Shown here in pieces: positions 26,580 through 34,439 of a stretch of DNA of 64,000 nt (positions are counted from its first letter, which is position 1; each line of letters opens with the position of its first letter). Location: the NCBI GenBank assembly GCA_016719855.1, contig JADJYH010000003.1, positions 62,001-126,000 of the forward strand, in the 5' to 3' direction. The stretch comes from Saprospiraceae bacterium (GTDB lineage: Bacteria; Bacteroidota; Bacteroidia; Chitinophagales; Saprospiraceae). The translations under genes and the position numbers were made by a program. Under the pieces are notes generated by a model that saw only the letters and a list, made by a program, of their open reading frames with translations, made no database searches and had not been told where the DNA came from.

Positions 26580-27260
26580 CTACTCATCCCCTTCCTTCTG
26601 TTTTTTCTTCTTGTGCTTCAGCACTTTGGCCTCGAAGTAGAAAATGATTTCCTCCGCTATGTTCTTCGACTGGTCGCCGACCCGCTCCAGTTTGCGAATC
26701 ATGGACATCACCAGCAGGGAGTTTCGGACCTGTTCGGGGTAGTTTTGGATGCACTCCATCACCCGGTCGAGGGCGGCTTCGTCGATCTTGTCGAGAATTT
26801 TGTCCCGCTTGAACATCGTGCGGGCCAGGCGGGTGTCTTCTTTGTCAAACGCTTCAAGCGTGTCGGCTATCATCTCGTTGGCAATGGCGTACATCTCCAG
26901 GATTTTGGTATGTTCCAGAATGGACTTGTTGAAATCCGTGTCGGCATCCAGCACAAAATCCGCCACGCTGGCAGCGATGTCGCCGATGCGCTCCAAGTTG
27001 TTGCAAATTTTCATGGTGGCCAGCACCAGCCGCAGGTCCGTGGCCACTGGTTGGAACAGTGCGAAAATATTCTCACAGTCCCGGTCAATCTTCAATTCAT
27101 AAGAATTGACACGCTTTTCATTTTCCACCACCTCCTCTGCGAGGTCACGGTCGAAATTGGTCAGGGCGTCCTTCGCCTTGTCCAGTTGGTTGATGACCAG
27201 CCGCCACATCTCGATGATGTCGGCTTTGAGCATTTTTAATTCGGAATCTAAGTGAGTCAT
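26580..27260 (-). CDS. phoU: Phosphate signalling regulator PhoU
   Basis: Cytosolic protein of 226 residues made of two PhoU three-helix repeats. Metal-binding E/D patterns are visible in both: EKRVNSYELKIDRDCENI with ATDLRLVLATMKICNNLERIGD, and PEQVRNSLLVMSMIRKLERVGDQ with NIAEEIIFYFE. PhoU links the Pst transporter to the sensor kinase and represses the Pho response when phosphate is plentiful. It is the last gene of the porin-pstSCAB-phoU run, 69 bases after pstB across an inverted word repeat. A lysine-rich tail (KHKKKKQKEGDE) is specific to this protein. Confidence 0.94.
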   Translation of the reverse strand: MTHLDSELKMLKADIIEMWRLVINQLDKAKDALTNFDRDLAEEVVENEKRVNSYELKIDRDCENIFALFQPVATDLRLVLATMKICNNLERIGDIAASVADFVLDADTDFNKSILEHTKILEMYAIANEMIADTLEAFDKEDTRLARTMFKRDKILDKIDEAALDRVMECIQNYPEQVRNSLLVMSMIRKLERVGDQSKNIAEEIIFYFEAKVLKHKKKKQKEGDE

Positions 27261-27332
27261 AATTCAATGATGAATTATGAATGGTGAATGATGAATGCCC
27301 ACCAGCGATTCATCATTCATCATTCATCATTA
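27259..27332. repeat. Inverted word repeat between pstB and phoU (GATGAATGATGAAT)
   Basis: The left arm at 27259-27297 has AATGATGAATTATGAATGG and then TGAATGATGAATG. The right arm at 27308-27332 has TTCATCATTCATCATTCATC. The loop is about 10 bases. The pstB stop codon lies at the end of the right arm. Confidence 0.75.
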
Positions 27333-28088
27333 ACCGAAGCGTCCCGTGATATAGTTTTCCGTCTCCTGCTTCGCAGGATTGGTAAATATCTTTTTCGTTT
27401 TGTCAAATTCAATGAGTTCGCCCAGGTAGAAAAAACCCGTGTGATCGCTCACCCGCCCCGCTTGCTGCATGTTGTGGGTCACGATGATGATGGTGTACTT
27501 GCTTTTCAGCTCAAAAATCAGGTCCTCGATTTTGCCTGTTGAGAGGGGGTCAAGCGCCGAGGCAGGTTCGTCCATCAGGATAATCGAAGGTTCGATGGCC
27601 AACGCCCTGGCGATGCAAAGCCGCTGCTGCTGACCGCCGGACAGTTCGAAGGCCGATTTTTTCAGCTTGTCCTTCACCTCGTCCCAAAGCGCCGCCTGGT
27701 GCAGCGTCTTTTCCACTTGGTTTTCGATGAAGCTGTTGTCCGTGATGCCATTCACCCGCAGGCCGTAGGCCACGTTCTCGAAAATGCTCTTCGGGAACGG
27801 GTTTGGCTTCTGAAAAACCATGCCCACATTGCGCCGCAAGGCGTCAATTTTCGAGGATTTTATCTGGTAAATATCTTCGCCGTCCAACAGCACTTGGCCC
27901 GTGATGCGGGTGAACGGGATGAGGTCGTTCATCCGGTTGAACAGCCGCAGGTACGTGCTCTTCCCGCATCCCGATGGCCCAATCAGCGCCGTCACCGAGT
28001 TCTCCGGTATGGCCATGGTGATGCCCTTCAGCGCATGAAAATCGCCGTAGTGCAGGTGTACGTCTATGGTTTCGAGTTTGTTTGCCAT
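27330..28088 (-). CDS. pstB: Phosphate ABC transporter ATPase PstB
   Basis: ATPase of the high-affinity phosphate importer, 252 residues, standard length. Walker A (GPSGCGKST), signature (LSGGQQQRLCIARAL), Walker B (IILMDEPASALDP) and the switch histidine (IVTHNMQQ) are intact. It binds the cytosolic faces of PstC and PstA. The stop codon lies within the word-repeat arm that separates it from phoU; 95 bases, including another word hairpin, separate it from pstA. Confidence 0.97.
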   Translation of the reverse strand: MANKLETIDVHLHYGDFHALKGITMAIPENSVTALIGPSGCGKSTYLRLFNRMNDLIPFTRITGQVLLDGEDIYQIKSSKIDALRRNVGMVFQKPNPFPKSIFENVAYGLRVNGITDNSFIENQVEKTLHQAALWDEVKDKLKKSAFELSGGQQQRLCIARALAIEPSIILMDEPASALDPLSTGKIEDLIFELKSKYTIIIVTHNMQQAGRVSDHTGFFYLGELIEFDKTKKIFTNPAKQETENYITGRFG

Positions 28089-28089
28089 T

Positions 28090-28187
28090 TATAATTGTTG
28101 GAATTGCTTTATTGTTGAATTGTTGGGGTGTCCAATTGTTGCCAGAATCTCAACAGCAATCAAACAATTTAACAATTTAACAATCAA
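28090..28187. repeat. Inverted word repeat between pstA and pstB (AATTGTTGAATTGTTG)
   Basis: The left arm at 28090-28126 contains ATAATTGTTGGAATTGC and TTATTGTTGAATTGTTG. The right arm at 28151-28187 contains CAACAGCAATCAAAC and AATTTAACAATTTAACAATC. The pstA stop (28184-28186) lies in the right arm. The same word is found at 29066, 37724 and 3190. Confidence 0.75.
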
Positions 28188-29062
28188 TTCATCTTCACTT
28201 TATTGCCGAAATAATTGCGGAGCAAAGTCGCTAACAAGTTGACAATCAACACGATAACAACCAGCACAAAGGCCGTTCCGTATGCCATGGGTCGGCTGGC
28301 TTCTATCTGCGTACCGCTCGTTGAAATCACATACAGGTGATACGGCAGCGCCATGCACTGGTCCATGATACTGCCAGGCAGTTTGGGTAAAAAGTAGGCG
28401 GCCACGGTGAAAAGTATCGGCGCCGTCTCTCCTGAGACCCGCCCGACGGCGAGGATGAGGCCAGTCAAGATATTGGGTAGGGCGATGGGCAGCACCACCT
28501 TGCGGATGGTGTACAGCTTCGAGCCGCCGAGTGCATAGCTTGCTTGCCGGAAGGTGTCGTCCACCGACTTGAGCGCCTCCTCCGTGGTGCGGATGACTAT
28601 GGGCAATGCCAGCAGCCCCAGCGTCAGCGAACCTGCAAGGATGCTCGCCCCAAAGCCCATTTGGTTCACAAAAAGCGCCATGCCGAACAAGCCAAAAATG
28701 ATGCTCGGAACGCCCGCCAGGTTGTTCGTCATCATTTTCACAAAGCGCTTCATGGGGCCTGCCTTGGCGAATTCGTTGACGTAAATGCCCGCCATCACAC
28801 CCACCGGGAAGGCAAACAACATGCTGCCCGCCACTAGGTAAAGGGTGCCCATGATGGCCGGGTAGATGCCGCCTTTGGTCATTCCGTCGGTTGGCATGGC
28901 GGTCAGGAATTCCCAGTTGACAACCCCGATGCCTTGTTTAACAATGAAAAACAGGATGAGGAACAAGAGCGCCACGATGCCATAGCTGATGACCCTCGAT
29001 ACGCCAAACATGACCGCTTGGCCGAGCTTTTTTCGTCTTTCGTTGCTTTCTGGAAAGGTCAT
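28184..29062 (-). CDS. pstA: Phosphate ABC transporter permease PstA
   Basis: Inner-membrane permease of 292 residues with six predicted helices. The first is near 22-45 (SRVISYGIVALLFLILFFIV). The coupling loop that contacts PstB is visible (EALKSVDDTFRQASYALGGS, then LPIALPNILTG). It pairs with PstC to form the channel. The order pstS-pstC-pstA-pstB-phoU is the classical one. Inverted word repeats sit on both sides of this gene. Confidence 0.96.
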   Translation of the reverse strand: MTFPESNERRKKLGQAVMFGVSRVISYGIVALLFLILFFIVKQGIGVVNWEFLTAMPTDGMTKGGIYPAIMGTLYLVAGSMLFAFPVGVMAGIYVNEFAKAGPMKRFVKMMTNNLAGVPSIIFGLFGMALFVNQMGFGASILAGSLTLGLLALPIVIRTTEEALKSVDDTFRQASYALGGSKLYTIRKVVLPIALPNILTGLILAVGRVSGETAPILFTVAAYFLPKLPGSIMDQCMALPYHLYVISTSGTQIEASRPMAYGTAFVLVVIVLIVNLLATLLRNYFGNKVKMN

Positions 29063-29065
29063 TTT

Positions 29066-29142
29066 TCATTGTTGTATTGTTGAATTGTTTGATTGTTGGT
29101 GTCACGTGGGTAACAATTCAACAATGTAACAATTCAACAATT
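29066..29142. repeat. Inverted word repeat between pstC and pstA (ATTGTTGAATTGTTTG)
   Basis: The left arm at 29066-29099 has CATTGTTGTATTGTTG and AATTGTTTGATTG. The right arm at 29111-29142 has TAACAATTCAACAATG and TAACAATTCAACAATT. The loop is about 12 bases. Same word family as the next boundary (28090-28187) and as 37724-37802. Confidence 0.78.
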
Positions 29143-30335
29143 TTATCCCCGCTTTGCGGAAACCCGCTCTACTAAAAAGTTGATAATCAACGTGATAATG
29201 AACAAAATGCAGCCCAAGGCAAACAGCGCCTTGAAGTGTAGGCCGCCAAACGGTGCCTCGCCCAACTCGGCGGCGATGGTGGCTGGGATGGTGCGCACGG
29301 GCTGCAAGAGCGAGTGCGGCATGATGGCCGAGTTGCCGGTAACCATGAGCGCAGCCATCGTCTCGCCGATGGCCCTGCCGATGCCGAGGATGGCCGCTGC
29401 CGTGATACCGGAAGCGGCGTATGGCACGATCACCTTGCGGATGGTTTGCCATTGCGAAGCACCCAATGCCAGGCTGGCTTCTTTCATGGCACGGGGCGTG
29501 GTGCGCAGCGCATCTTCCGACACGGTGATGATGGTCGGCAGGGCCATGATGGCCAGCACAATGCTGCCCGCCAGCGCCGTTTCGCCCACGGGCAGGTTGA
29601 AGGTGCTTTGTACTAGCGGTACGATGACCACTAGGCCGAAGAAACCGTACACCACCGATGGTATGCCCGCCAGCAGTTCGATGATGGGCTTCAGGATGCG
29701 GCGCACCCGTTCATCAGCGATTTCGGCGAGGTAAATGGCGGCAGCGAGGCCAAGTGGCAATGCGAAGATGATGGCAAAAACGAGACCAGCAGGGTGCCTA
29801 GCAGCAGTGGCATGACGCCCATGCTGGCCGCTGGTCGGCTGGTCGGGAACCACTCGGTGCCTGAGACGAACTTGCTGAGGGCCACCTTGTCCACTTGCAC
29901 GGGCACGGCGAATTGCAGGGCGCTGCCAACTTGTTTTTCAGGAAAAAAACCGATGGTGCCTGGCAAGCTGTCCATATAACTGTCTATGCAGTTGGGCAGC
30001 CGCTCGAATTTTGCGCCAAGTTGTTCTTCTGTGAATGCCTTGCCAAGTTCGTCGAGCGTGAAAAGCGTGATGGGCAGGTCGTTGCCGCCAAGGGCTTTCC
30101 AGTTGGTGGTTTTTTGGTCAAAAATATCCTTGATTTGCGGGGCAGTGAGTTCCTTGACGGGATTGCTTTTGTGGACGAGTAGGGTAGTGCCTTCTTCGAC
30201 GGGCGTCATGTTGAAAAAGGAAATGCCTTCCTTGAACAAGAAAATGACGATGAGCAGCACGATAAATCCCGTGGAGTAGCCACTGATTTTAATCAAACTC
30301 TCAAATACCGGCTCTGTGAATCGTCGTAGTCGCAT
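29143..30335 (-). CDS. pstC: Phosphate ABC transporter permease PstC with embedded PstS-like segment, frameshifted
   Basis: About 398 codons. Residues 1-40 contain the first membrane helix. Residues about 48-135 form an exported insert resembling the middle of PstS: LTAPQIKDIF and NWKALGG here match LTREQIEKIF and NWKEVGG in PstS at 30479. From about residue 161 the normal permease resumes (WFPTSRPAASMGVMPLLLGT, then ALPLGLAAAIYLAEI). The frame breaks at an A5 run on the + strand (29776-29780): with A6 the protein reads LLVSFFAIIFALPLG without interruption, so a missing base is the likely cause. The insert sits in the periplasm between helices 1 and 2, where it could interact with PstS. Confidence 0.9.
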
Positions 30336-30357
30336 GGATGAGTGGTTCGGGGCATAG

Positions 30358-30386
30358 AAATGACATTTTTCAAAAAAATGTCATTT
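30358..30386. promoter_or_regulatory. Perfect 13-base hairpin just upstream of pstC
   Basis: AAATGACATTTTT (30358-30370) and AAAAATGTCATTT (30374-30386) pair perfectly around a 3-base loop. On the minus strand it lies 22 bases before the pstC ATG and after the terminator-like hairpin that follows pstS. It may control pstC translation or protect the processed mRNA end. Confidence 0.5.
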
Positions 30387-30419
30387 CTCCCCAGCAAGCG
30401 CAAAAGTCTAAAAAACAGC

Positions 30420-30457
30420 AATAGCCGCAAAGCCTAAGTTTGGGCTTTGCGACTATT
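30420..30457 (-). terminator. Attenuator-like hairpin between pstS and pstC
   Basis: Arms 30420-30434 and 30443-30457 (AATAG-c-CGCAAAGCC against GGCTTTGCG-a-CTATT) form a 14-pair stem with one mismatch. On the minus strand a T6 run follows. It lies 22 bases after the pstS stop. Partial termination here would yield more PstS than permease, the usual need of binding-protein transporters; that role is inference. Confidence 0.6.
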
Positions 30458-30478
30458 TACCTAAAGTTCTTTAATAGT

Positions 30479-31348
30479 TTACTTTATCGGAACATACCCC
30501 GCATCAGCCACATTCTTCTGTCCGGCGTCAGATAGCACGTAGTCAACGAAGGCTTTCACTTTGCCTTCGTTTTTTACATCGTAAAAATAGTACAGCGGGC
30601 GGGCTACCGGGTAGGTCTTGTCCTTTGCGCCTTGAACGGACGGTGGGACGAAGGTTTTGCCGCTGTCATAAGAAACTGAAACCGCTTTTACGCCCTCGGT
30701 CATGTAGGCCAAGCCCACGTAGCCGATTGCGCCCTTCGTTTGGCTGATGGACTGCACGATGGCGCCCGTTGCGGGCATGTTCAGTACCGAAGAAGCGTAG
30801 TTTTTCTTGTCCATTACGTGCTCCTTGAAGAACTCGTAGGTGCCTGAAGAACTCTCCCGGCTGTAGGCGACGATTTGTGCATCCGCACCGCCTACCTCTT
30901 TCCAATTCTTGATTTCGCCCGTGAATATCTTCTCGATTTGCTCACGGGTTAGCTGGCTCACTTTGTTCTCGGGGTGAACAATGATAGACAGCGCATCGAA
31001 GCCGACGGTGTACTCTTTTACATCAATGCCTTTTTCGGTAAACTTCAGCTTCTCGTCCATTTTCAGGTCACGGGACGACATGCAGATGTCCGTCGAATTG
31101 TCCATCAAGGCTGTAATGCCAGTGCCAGAGCCACCGCCCACGACCGTGATGGCTGCACCAGCGTTGGCTTTCATGAACTCCTCGGCCTCCTTTTGGGTGA
31201 GGGGCAAAACAGTGTCCGAGCCTTTGACGGAGATGGTGGTTGTAGCCGCAGTTGCTGCTGTTTCGGTGCCTTCTGTTTGCGAAGCGTCACCGCCGCAGGA
31301 GGCAAATAAAAAGGAGAATGCGAGGAAAAGGAAATGGTAATTTTTCAT
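30479..31348 (-). CDS. pstS: Phosphate-binding lipoprotein PstS
   Basis: Substrate-binding lipoprotein of 289 residues. The lipobox is FASC with Cys18. Phosphate-contact segments are visible: KGSDTVLPLTQKEAEEFM, the loop GGGSGTGITAL, MSSRDLKMDE and the SRESSSGTYEFFKE loop. It delivers phosphate to PstC/PstA. It is followed by a strong hairpin with a T run and preceded by the porin gene on the same strand across an inverted word repeat. Residues 122-154 are the region matched by the insert in PstC. Confidence 0.95.
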   Translation of the reverse strand: MKNYHFLFLAFSFLFASCGGDASQTEGTETAATAATTTISVKGSDTVLPLTQKEAEEFMKANAGAAITVVGGGSGTGITALMDNSTDICMSSRDLKMDEKLKFTEKGIDVKEYTVGFDALSIIVHPENKVSQLTREQIEKIFTGEIKNWKEVGGADAQIVAYSRESSSGTYEFFKEHVMDKKNYASSVLNMPATGAIVQSISQTKGAIGYVGLAYMTEGVKAVSVSYDSGKTFVPPSVQGAKDKTYPVARPLYYFYDVKNEGKVKAFVDYVLSDAGQKNVADAGYVPIK

Positions 31349-31359
31349 TTTAAAATTTT

Positions 31360-31463
31360 GTGGTTGATAAGGGTTGATGAAAGTTGATGTGGTTGATAAT
31401 AGACTGCTGGATTGGCTGGGTCGTTATCACCCCTTATCAACTTCCATAAACTTTTATCAACCT
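31360..31463. repeat. Inverted word repeat between the porin and pstS genes (GTTGATAAGGGTTGATG)
   Basis: The left arm at 31360-31400 has TGGTTGATAAGGGTTGATG, then AAAGTTGATGTGGTTGATAA. The right arm at 31424-31463 has TTATCACCCCTTATCAACTT and TTTTATCAACC. The word differs from those at the neighbouring boundaries. Confidence 0.7.
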
Positions 31464-32710
31464 AAAAGTTCAATTGCGCTTGCAAACGCAGCAGCCGCCC
31501 TTCTTGCAGGTTGTCTTGCTTCGCAAAATCCTCAAAGCGGCGCTTGGAAATGGTGTACATGGCCACCAGCTCAAAGTTCTTGGAAGGCTGCCATTCCACG
31601 CCGATTTCGGTCTCTGTCACGTCGTAGCTGCGGGCGTCCAGTTCGTGCTTTTTGCCGCCCTCGTAGTGCTGGTAGCGTGCAAACGGGATGATAACCTGCT
31701 TGCCTTTTTTCATCAAATAAGAAAGCGTCACGTAGCCGCCTTGGAGGTCACGGGTCTCGATGGAGTCAGTGGCGGTGTTGAACTGAGGGCCTTTGCCCAC
31801 GTTGTACTCTGCCTGTATGCCAAAGGGTTTTGGGTACAAAACGAACGATGCGGCCATGCGCTGGTCGGTATAGTTGCGGTCAGAGATGTACTTCACATCT
31901 TTGGTTAGTTGGTCGGTGGGCATGACCCATTTGCCAGTGTAGCCTTGCAAGCTCGTTTCTATGATTTGGCCGTTTTTCAACTCAAAAGGCCAAGTGATGC
32001 GGCTCACGATATGCGGTTCGTCGTTCAGTTCCGGCTTGTTGGCGGTCTGGCCGTTGTAGGCGCCAAAGGCGAAAACACCGTAGTCTCCAGTGCCTTTCAG
32101 GCCATCCTTAACGAGGCTGGAGAAGAGTTTTCGCTTGGCCTCCGGTGCCCACATGAAAAACACGCCGAGGTCACGCTCATTTGCCACGCCACTGTTGAGG
32201 CCGTCATTGCGGTCAAGGGGCAAGCGGTTCTGGCTCGACTGAAGGTTCTCGAATCCAAAAGGCACTTTGCTCTGGCCTATTCGGAATCGGAACTCGTTTT
32301 TGTCGTCCAGCCCAAGGTCGAAGTAGGCATCCCGGATTTGTCCAAAATGCAGGTTGGTGGAAGAGGCGTTGGTGGCGAAATCTGGTTGGAAGTAGAAATA
32401 CACCCGTTTGCCAACTTGTCCTGAGAAAACCAAACGTGCCCGGCGGATGAAAAAGCCGCCATTGTCGCCCCAGCTCTTGTCGCACTGTTCACATTTGAGG
32501 TCGGGATTGGTTTCCAGTAGGCGGTTGTACCGAACCTGTGCATAGCCTCGGATGCCGAAGGAATCATACCATTTTTTCTGGTTCTGGCTTGGGTGCTGCG
32601 TTGTCGGTGGGTTGTTGAGCCAGTGTTTGCGCAGCTAAAGCCATAAAAAGGCAGGTAAATAATTTTGCCACGAACTGCTTGCGCAGCCAGCGACGATTGG
32701 TCGTAGCCAT
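31462..32710 (-). CDS. Phosphate-selective porin O/P-type outer-membrane protein, frameshifted
   Basis: Outer-membrane channel of about 416 codons. The N-terminus at 32710 is a signal peptide (LFTCLFMALAAQTLAQ) in one frame. After PEPEK the coding frame becomes KKWYDSFGIRGYAQVRYNRL and continues to the stop at 31462. A T6 run on the + strand (32572-32577) should be T7 to join them. The barrel pattern (IRRARLVFSGQVG, RFRIGQSKVPFGFENLQSS, FARYQHYEGG, FELVAMYTISKRRFED) matches the porin O/P family. Placed first in the pst run and behind a Pho-box-like sequence, it probably admits phosphate through the outer membrane. Confidence 0.85.
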
Positions 32711-32756
32711 GTATTTGTTTCTAATTAAGAATTAAGAATATCGTTCAAATCGAGGG

Positions 32757-32813
32757 CAAAAGTCGAACAGGGTTGTGAAGGCAAGATGAAACCAATATTA
32801 AGTCTGTGTTAAA
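32757..32813 (-). promoter_or_regulatory. Putative Pho box and -7 region of the porin-pst run
   Basis: TATTAAG (32796-32802) and TGTTAAA (32807-32813) share five of seven bases and are spaced 11 bases apart, the geometry of a PhoB-type binding site. On the minus strand GACTTTTG (32757-32764), one base off TAnnTTTG, lies about 32 bases downstream. The site lies in the divergent gap between the porin and the DUF2490-regulator-kinase genes. Sequence match is weak; position is the main support. Confidence 0.35.
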
Positions 32814-32917
32814 TTTTGGGGTTTACAGAAACTTAACCTTGCGTTAGCATGGCCTTAGCACCGACCGGATACTTTTGGCGAGTTTTCTAATTAAGAATTC
32901 TCCCTTCGGGGAGCCAG

Positions 32918-32949
32918 GGCCGTGCTGCAAGGTACGGCCACTTTTTTTT
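32918..32949 (+). terminator. Intrinsic terminator in the divergent pho control region
   Basis: GGCCGT (32918-32923) and ACGGCC (32934-32939) are followed by T8 and then a G8 run. It faces right, towards the DUF2490 gene, yet no + strand gene lies before it. It may attenuate a leader transcript or block stray transcription into the phoB-like operon. Confidence 0.6.
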
Positions 32950-33004
32950 GGGGGGGGTGAAATGGGCTTGGTGCGAGTTGTTTTTTCCAACGCTTTGATT
33001 TTGA

Positions 33005-33012
33005 TACTTTTG
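33005..33012 (+). promoter_or_regulatory. -7 promoter box for the DUF2490-regulator-kinase operon
   Basis: TACTTTTG matches TAnnTTTG and lies 25 bases before the ATG at 33037 and downstream of the terminator, so transcripts from it avoid that hairpin. Confidence 0.5.
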
Positions 33013-33036
33013 ACCTCAATTTTCAATGAACAAATC

Positions 33037-33723
33037 ATGCGTAAACACCTTTTTTGGCTTTTCTTGTTCCTCCCTTTTTCGGCCATTTTTGCTCAAATCA
33101 ACAACCCTCAAGATGAATTTGGCAACTGGAATGCCTGGATCAACAGCCTTGTTTTCGACCCAAAATGGAAGCTCGATACCGATTTCCACTTCCGCACCTG
33201 GCAGTTTGGTGCCGACCCCAATACCCTAATTCTTCGGGGCGGCCCGACGTATGTCGCCAATCCTTGGCTGGAGTTTCAGGCTGGGTACGGGTATTTTGAG
33301 TTTTATCCCTACGGCGGCGATGATGCCTTGAAGGCCAACTCCACGGAACACCGGCTGCACCAGCAGGTTTTTGCGAAGCACAAGCTCAAGAAATTCTCGA
33401 TAAACCATCGCCTGCGGCTTGAAGAACGGCTGATACAGACCCCGGCCAAGAAGACGATTTGGCGGCCACGATATCGGTTGTACGTTTCCCATCCCATCGC
33501 TGGCAAACTTTACAGTTTCGGCTCTTATGAGCATTTTTGGACCTTGTCCGATTGGAAATTTGACCAGGGGCGCCTGCACCTTGGCTTTGGCTACCAATTA
33601 GGCAATAATGCAAAACTTGAACTTGCCTACTTGCGCCATTTTTTGAAGAACAGCGTGGAGTACGACCGCCTGCAAATCAACTTTTTTTCTGTTTTGAAGT
33701 TGAAGAATGACGAAAAAAATTGA
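33037..33723 (+). CDS. DUF2490-family outer-membrane protein
   Basis: Protein of 228 residues with a signal peptide (FWLFLFLPFSAIFAQ) and a beta-barrel pattern: WNAWINSLVFDPKWKLDTDF, HFRTWQFG, QAGYGYFEFYP, RLRLEERL, LHLGFGYQLG and a terminal strand YDRLQINFFSVLKLK. DUF2490 proteins are uncharacterised Bacteroidota outer-membrane proteins. The start at 33037 is chosen over 32875 because the signal peptide begins there and a -7 box lies between. Its stop overlaps the regulator start (ATGA), indicating translational coupling; it may therefore belong to the phosphate response. Confidence 0.8.
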   Translation: MRKHLFWLFLFLPFSAIFAQINNPQDEFGNWNAWINSLVFDPKWKLDTDFHFRTWQFGADPNTLILRGGPTYVANPWLEFQAGYGYFEFYPYGGDDALKANSTEHRLHQQVFAKHKLKKFSINHRLRLEERLIQTPAKKTIWRPRYRLYVSHPIAGKLYSFGSYEHFWTLSDWKFDQGRLHLGFGYQLGNNAKLELAYLRHFLKNSVEYDRLQINFFSVLKLKNDEKN

Positions 33724-34403
33724 ACATGAAGGTATTGATCATTGACGACGAAGTCTCCATCAACGGTTTTATCAAAAAGGGATTGGAGGAAAACGGCTTT
33801 GAAGTCATGCAGGCTTTTGACGGTGAGATGGGCTTGCGGCTTGCACGAAACGGCGACTTCGACGTCATCGTTCTCGACCTGATTCTGCCGGGCATCAACG
33901 GGCTGGAAGTCTGCCGCAAGCTGCGGGAAGAATACCAAATACAGACCCCAATCCTTATGCTCACGGCCCTCAACACCACGCAGGACGTGGTGGAGGGGTT
34001 GGACAATGGCGCAGACGATTACATCGGCAAACCCTTCAAGTTTCAGGAACTCCTCGCAAGGGTGCGAGCGCTTGGGCGAAGGAAGGGAACCCTAACGGAG
34101 CAAGCCAATTTGTTGCGTATTTCCGACCTGGTCATGGATTTGGACCAAAAAACAGTCAACCGGGCTGGCCAGGAAATCCAACTGACGCAGAAGGAGTTCC
34201 TGCTGCTGGAATGCCTGATACGCAACAAAAAACGGGTGCTCAGTCGCCTCGATTTACTGGAAAAGGTCTGGGACATCCACTTCGACACTGGCACCAACGT
34301 GGTGGACGTGTACATGAATTACCTCCGAAACAAAATTGACAAACCCTTCGACCAAAAGCTAATTCAAACCGTGGTCGGCATGGGATATGTTATCCGGGAT
34401 TAA
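33720..34403 (+). CDS. OmpR/PhoB-family response regulator
   Basis: Regulator of 227 residues. The receiver domain (about 4-118) has D9/D10, phosphoacceptor D53 (VIVLDLILPG) and K104 (IGKPFKFQE). A winged-helix DNA-binding domain follows (about 130-225; LTQKEFLLLECLIRNK, VDVYMNYLRNKID). The start overlaps the stop of the DUF2490 gene, and the kinase gene follows 36 bases later. Opposite the pst run it is best read as the PhoB equivalent, although copper-type CusR regulators look similar and cannot be excluded. Confidence 0.88.
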   Translation: MNMKVLIIDDEVSINGFIKKGLEENGFEVMQAFDGEMGLRLARNGDFDVIVLDLILPGINGLEVCRKLREEYQIQTPILMLTALNTTQDVVEGLDNGADDYIGKPFKFQELLARVRALGRRKGTLTEQANLLRISDLVMDLDQKTVNRAGQEIQLTQKEFLLLECLIRNKKRVLSRLDLLEKVWDIHFDTGTNVVDVYMNYLRNKIDKPFDQKLIQTVVGMGYVIRD

Positions 34404-34439
34404 GGCCATTTTGTCCAAAATCCATTATTTTTTTCTTTC

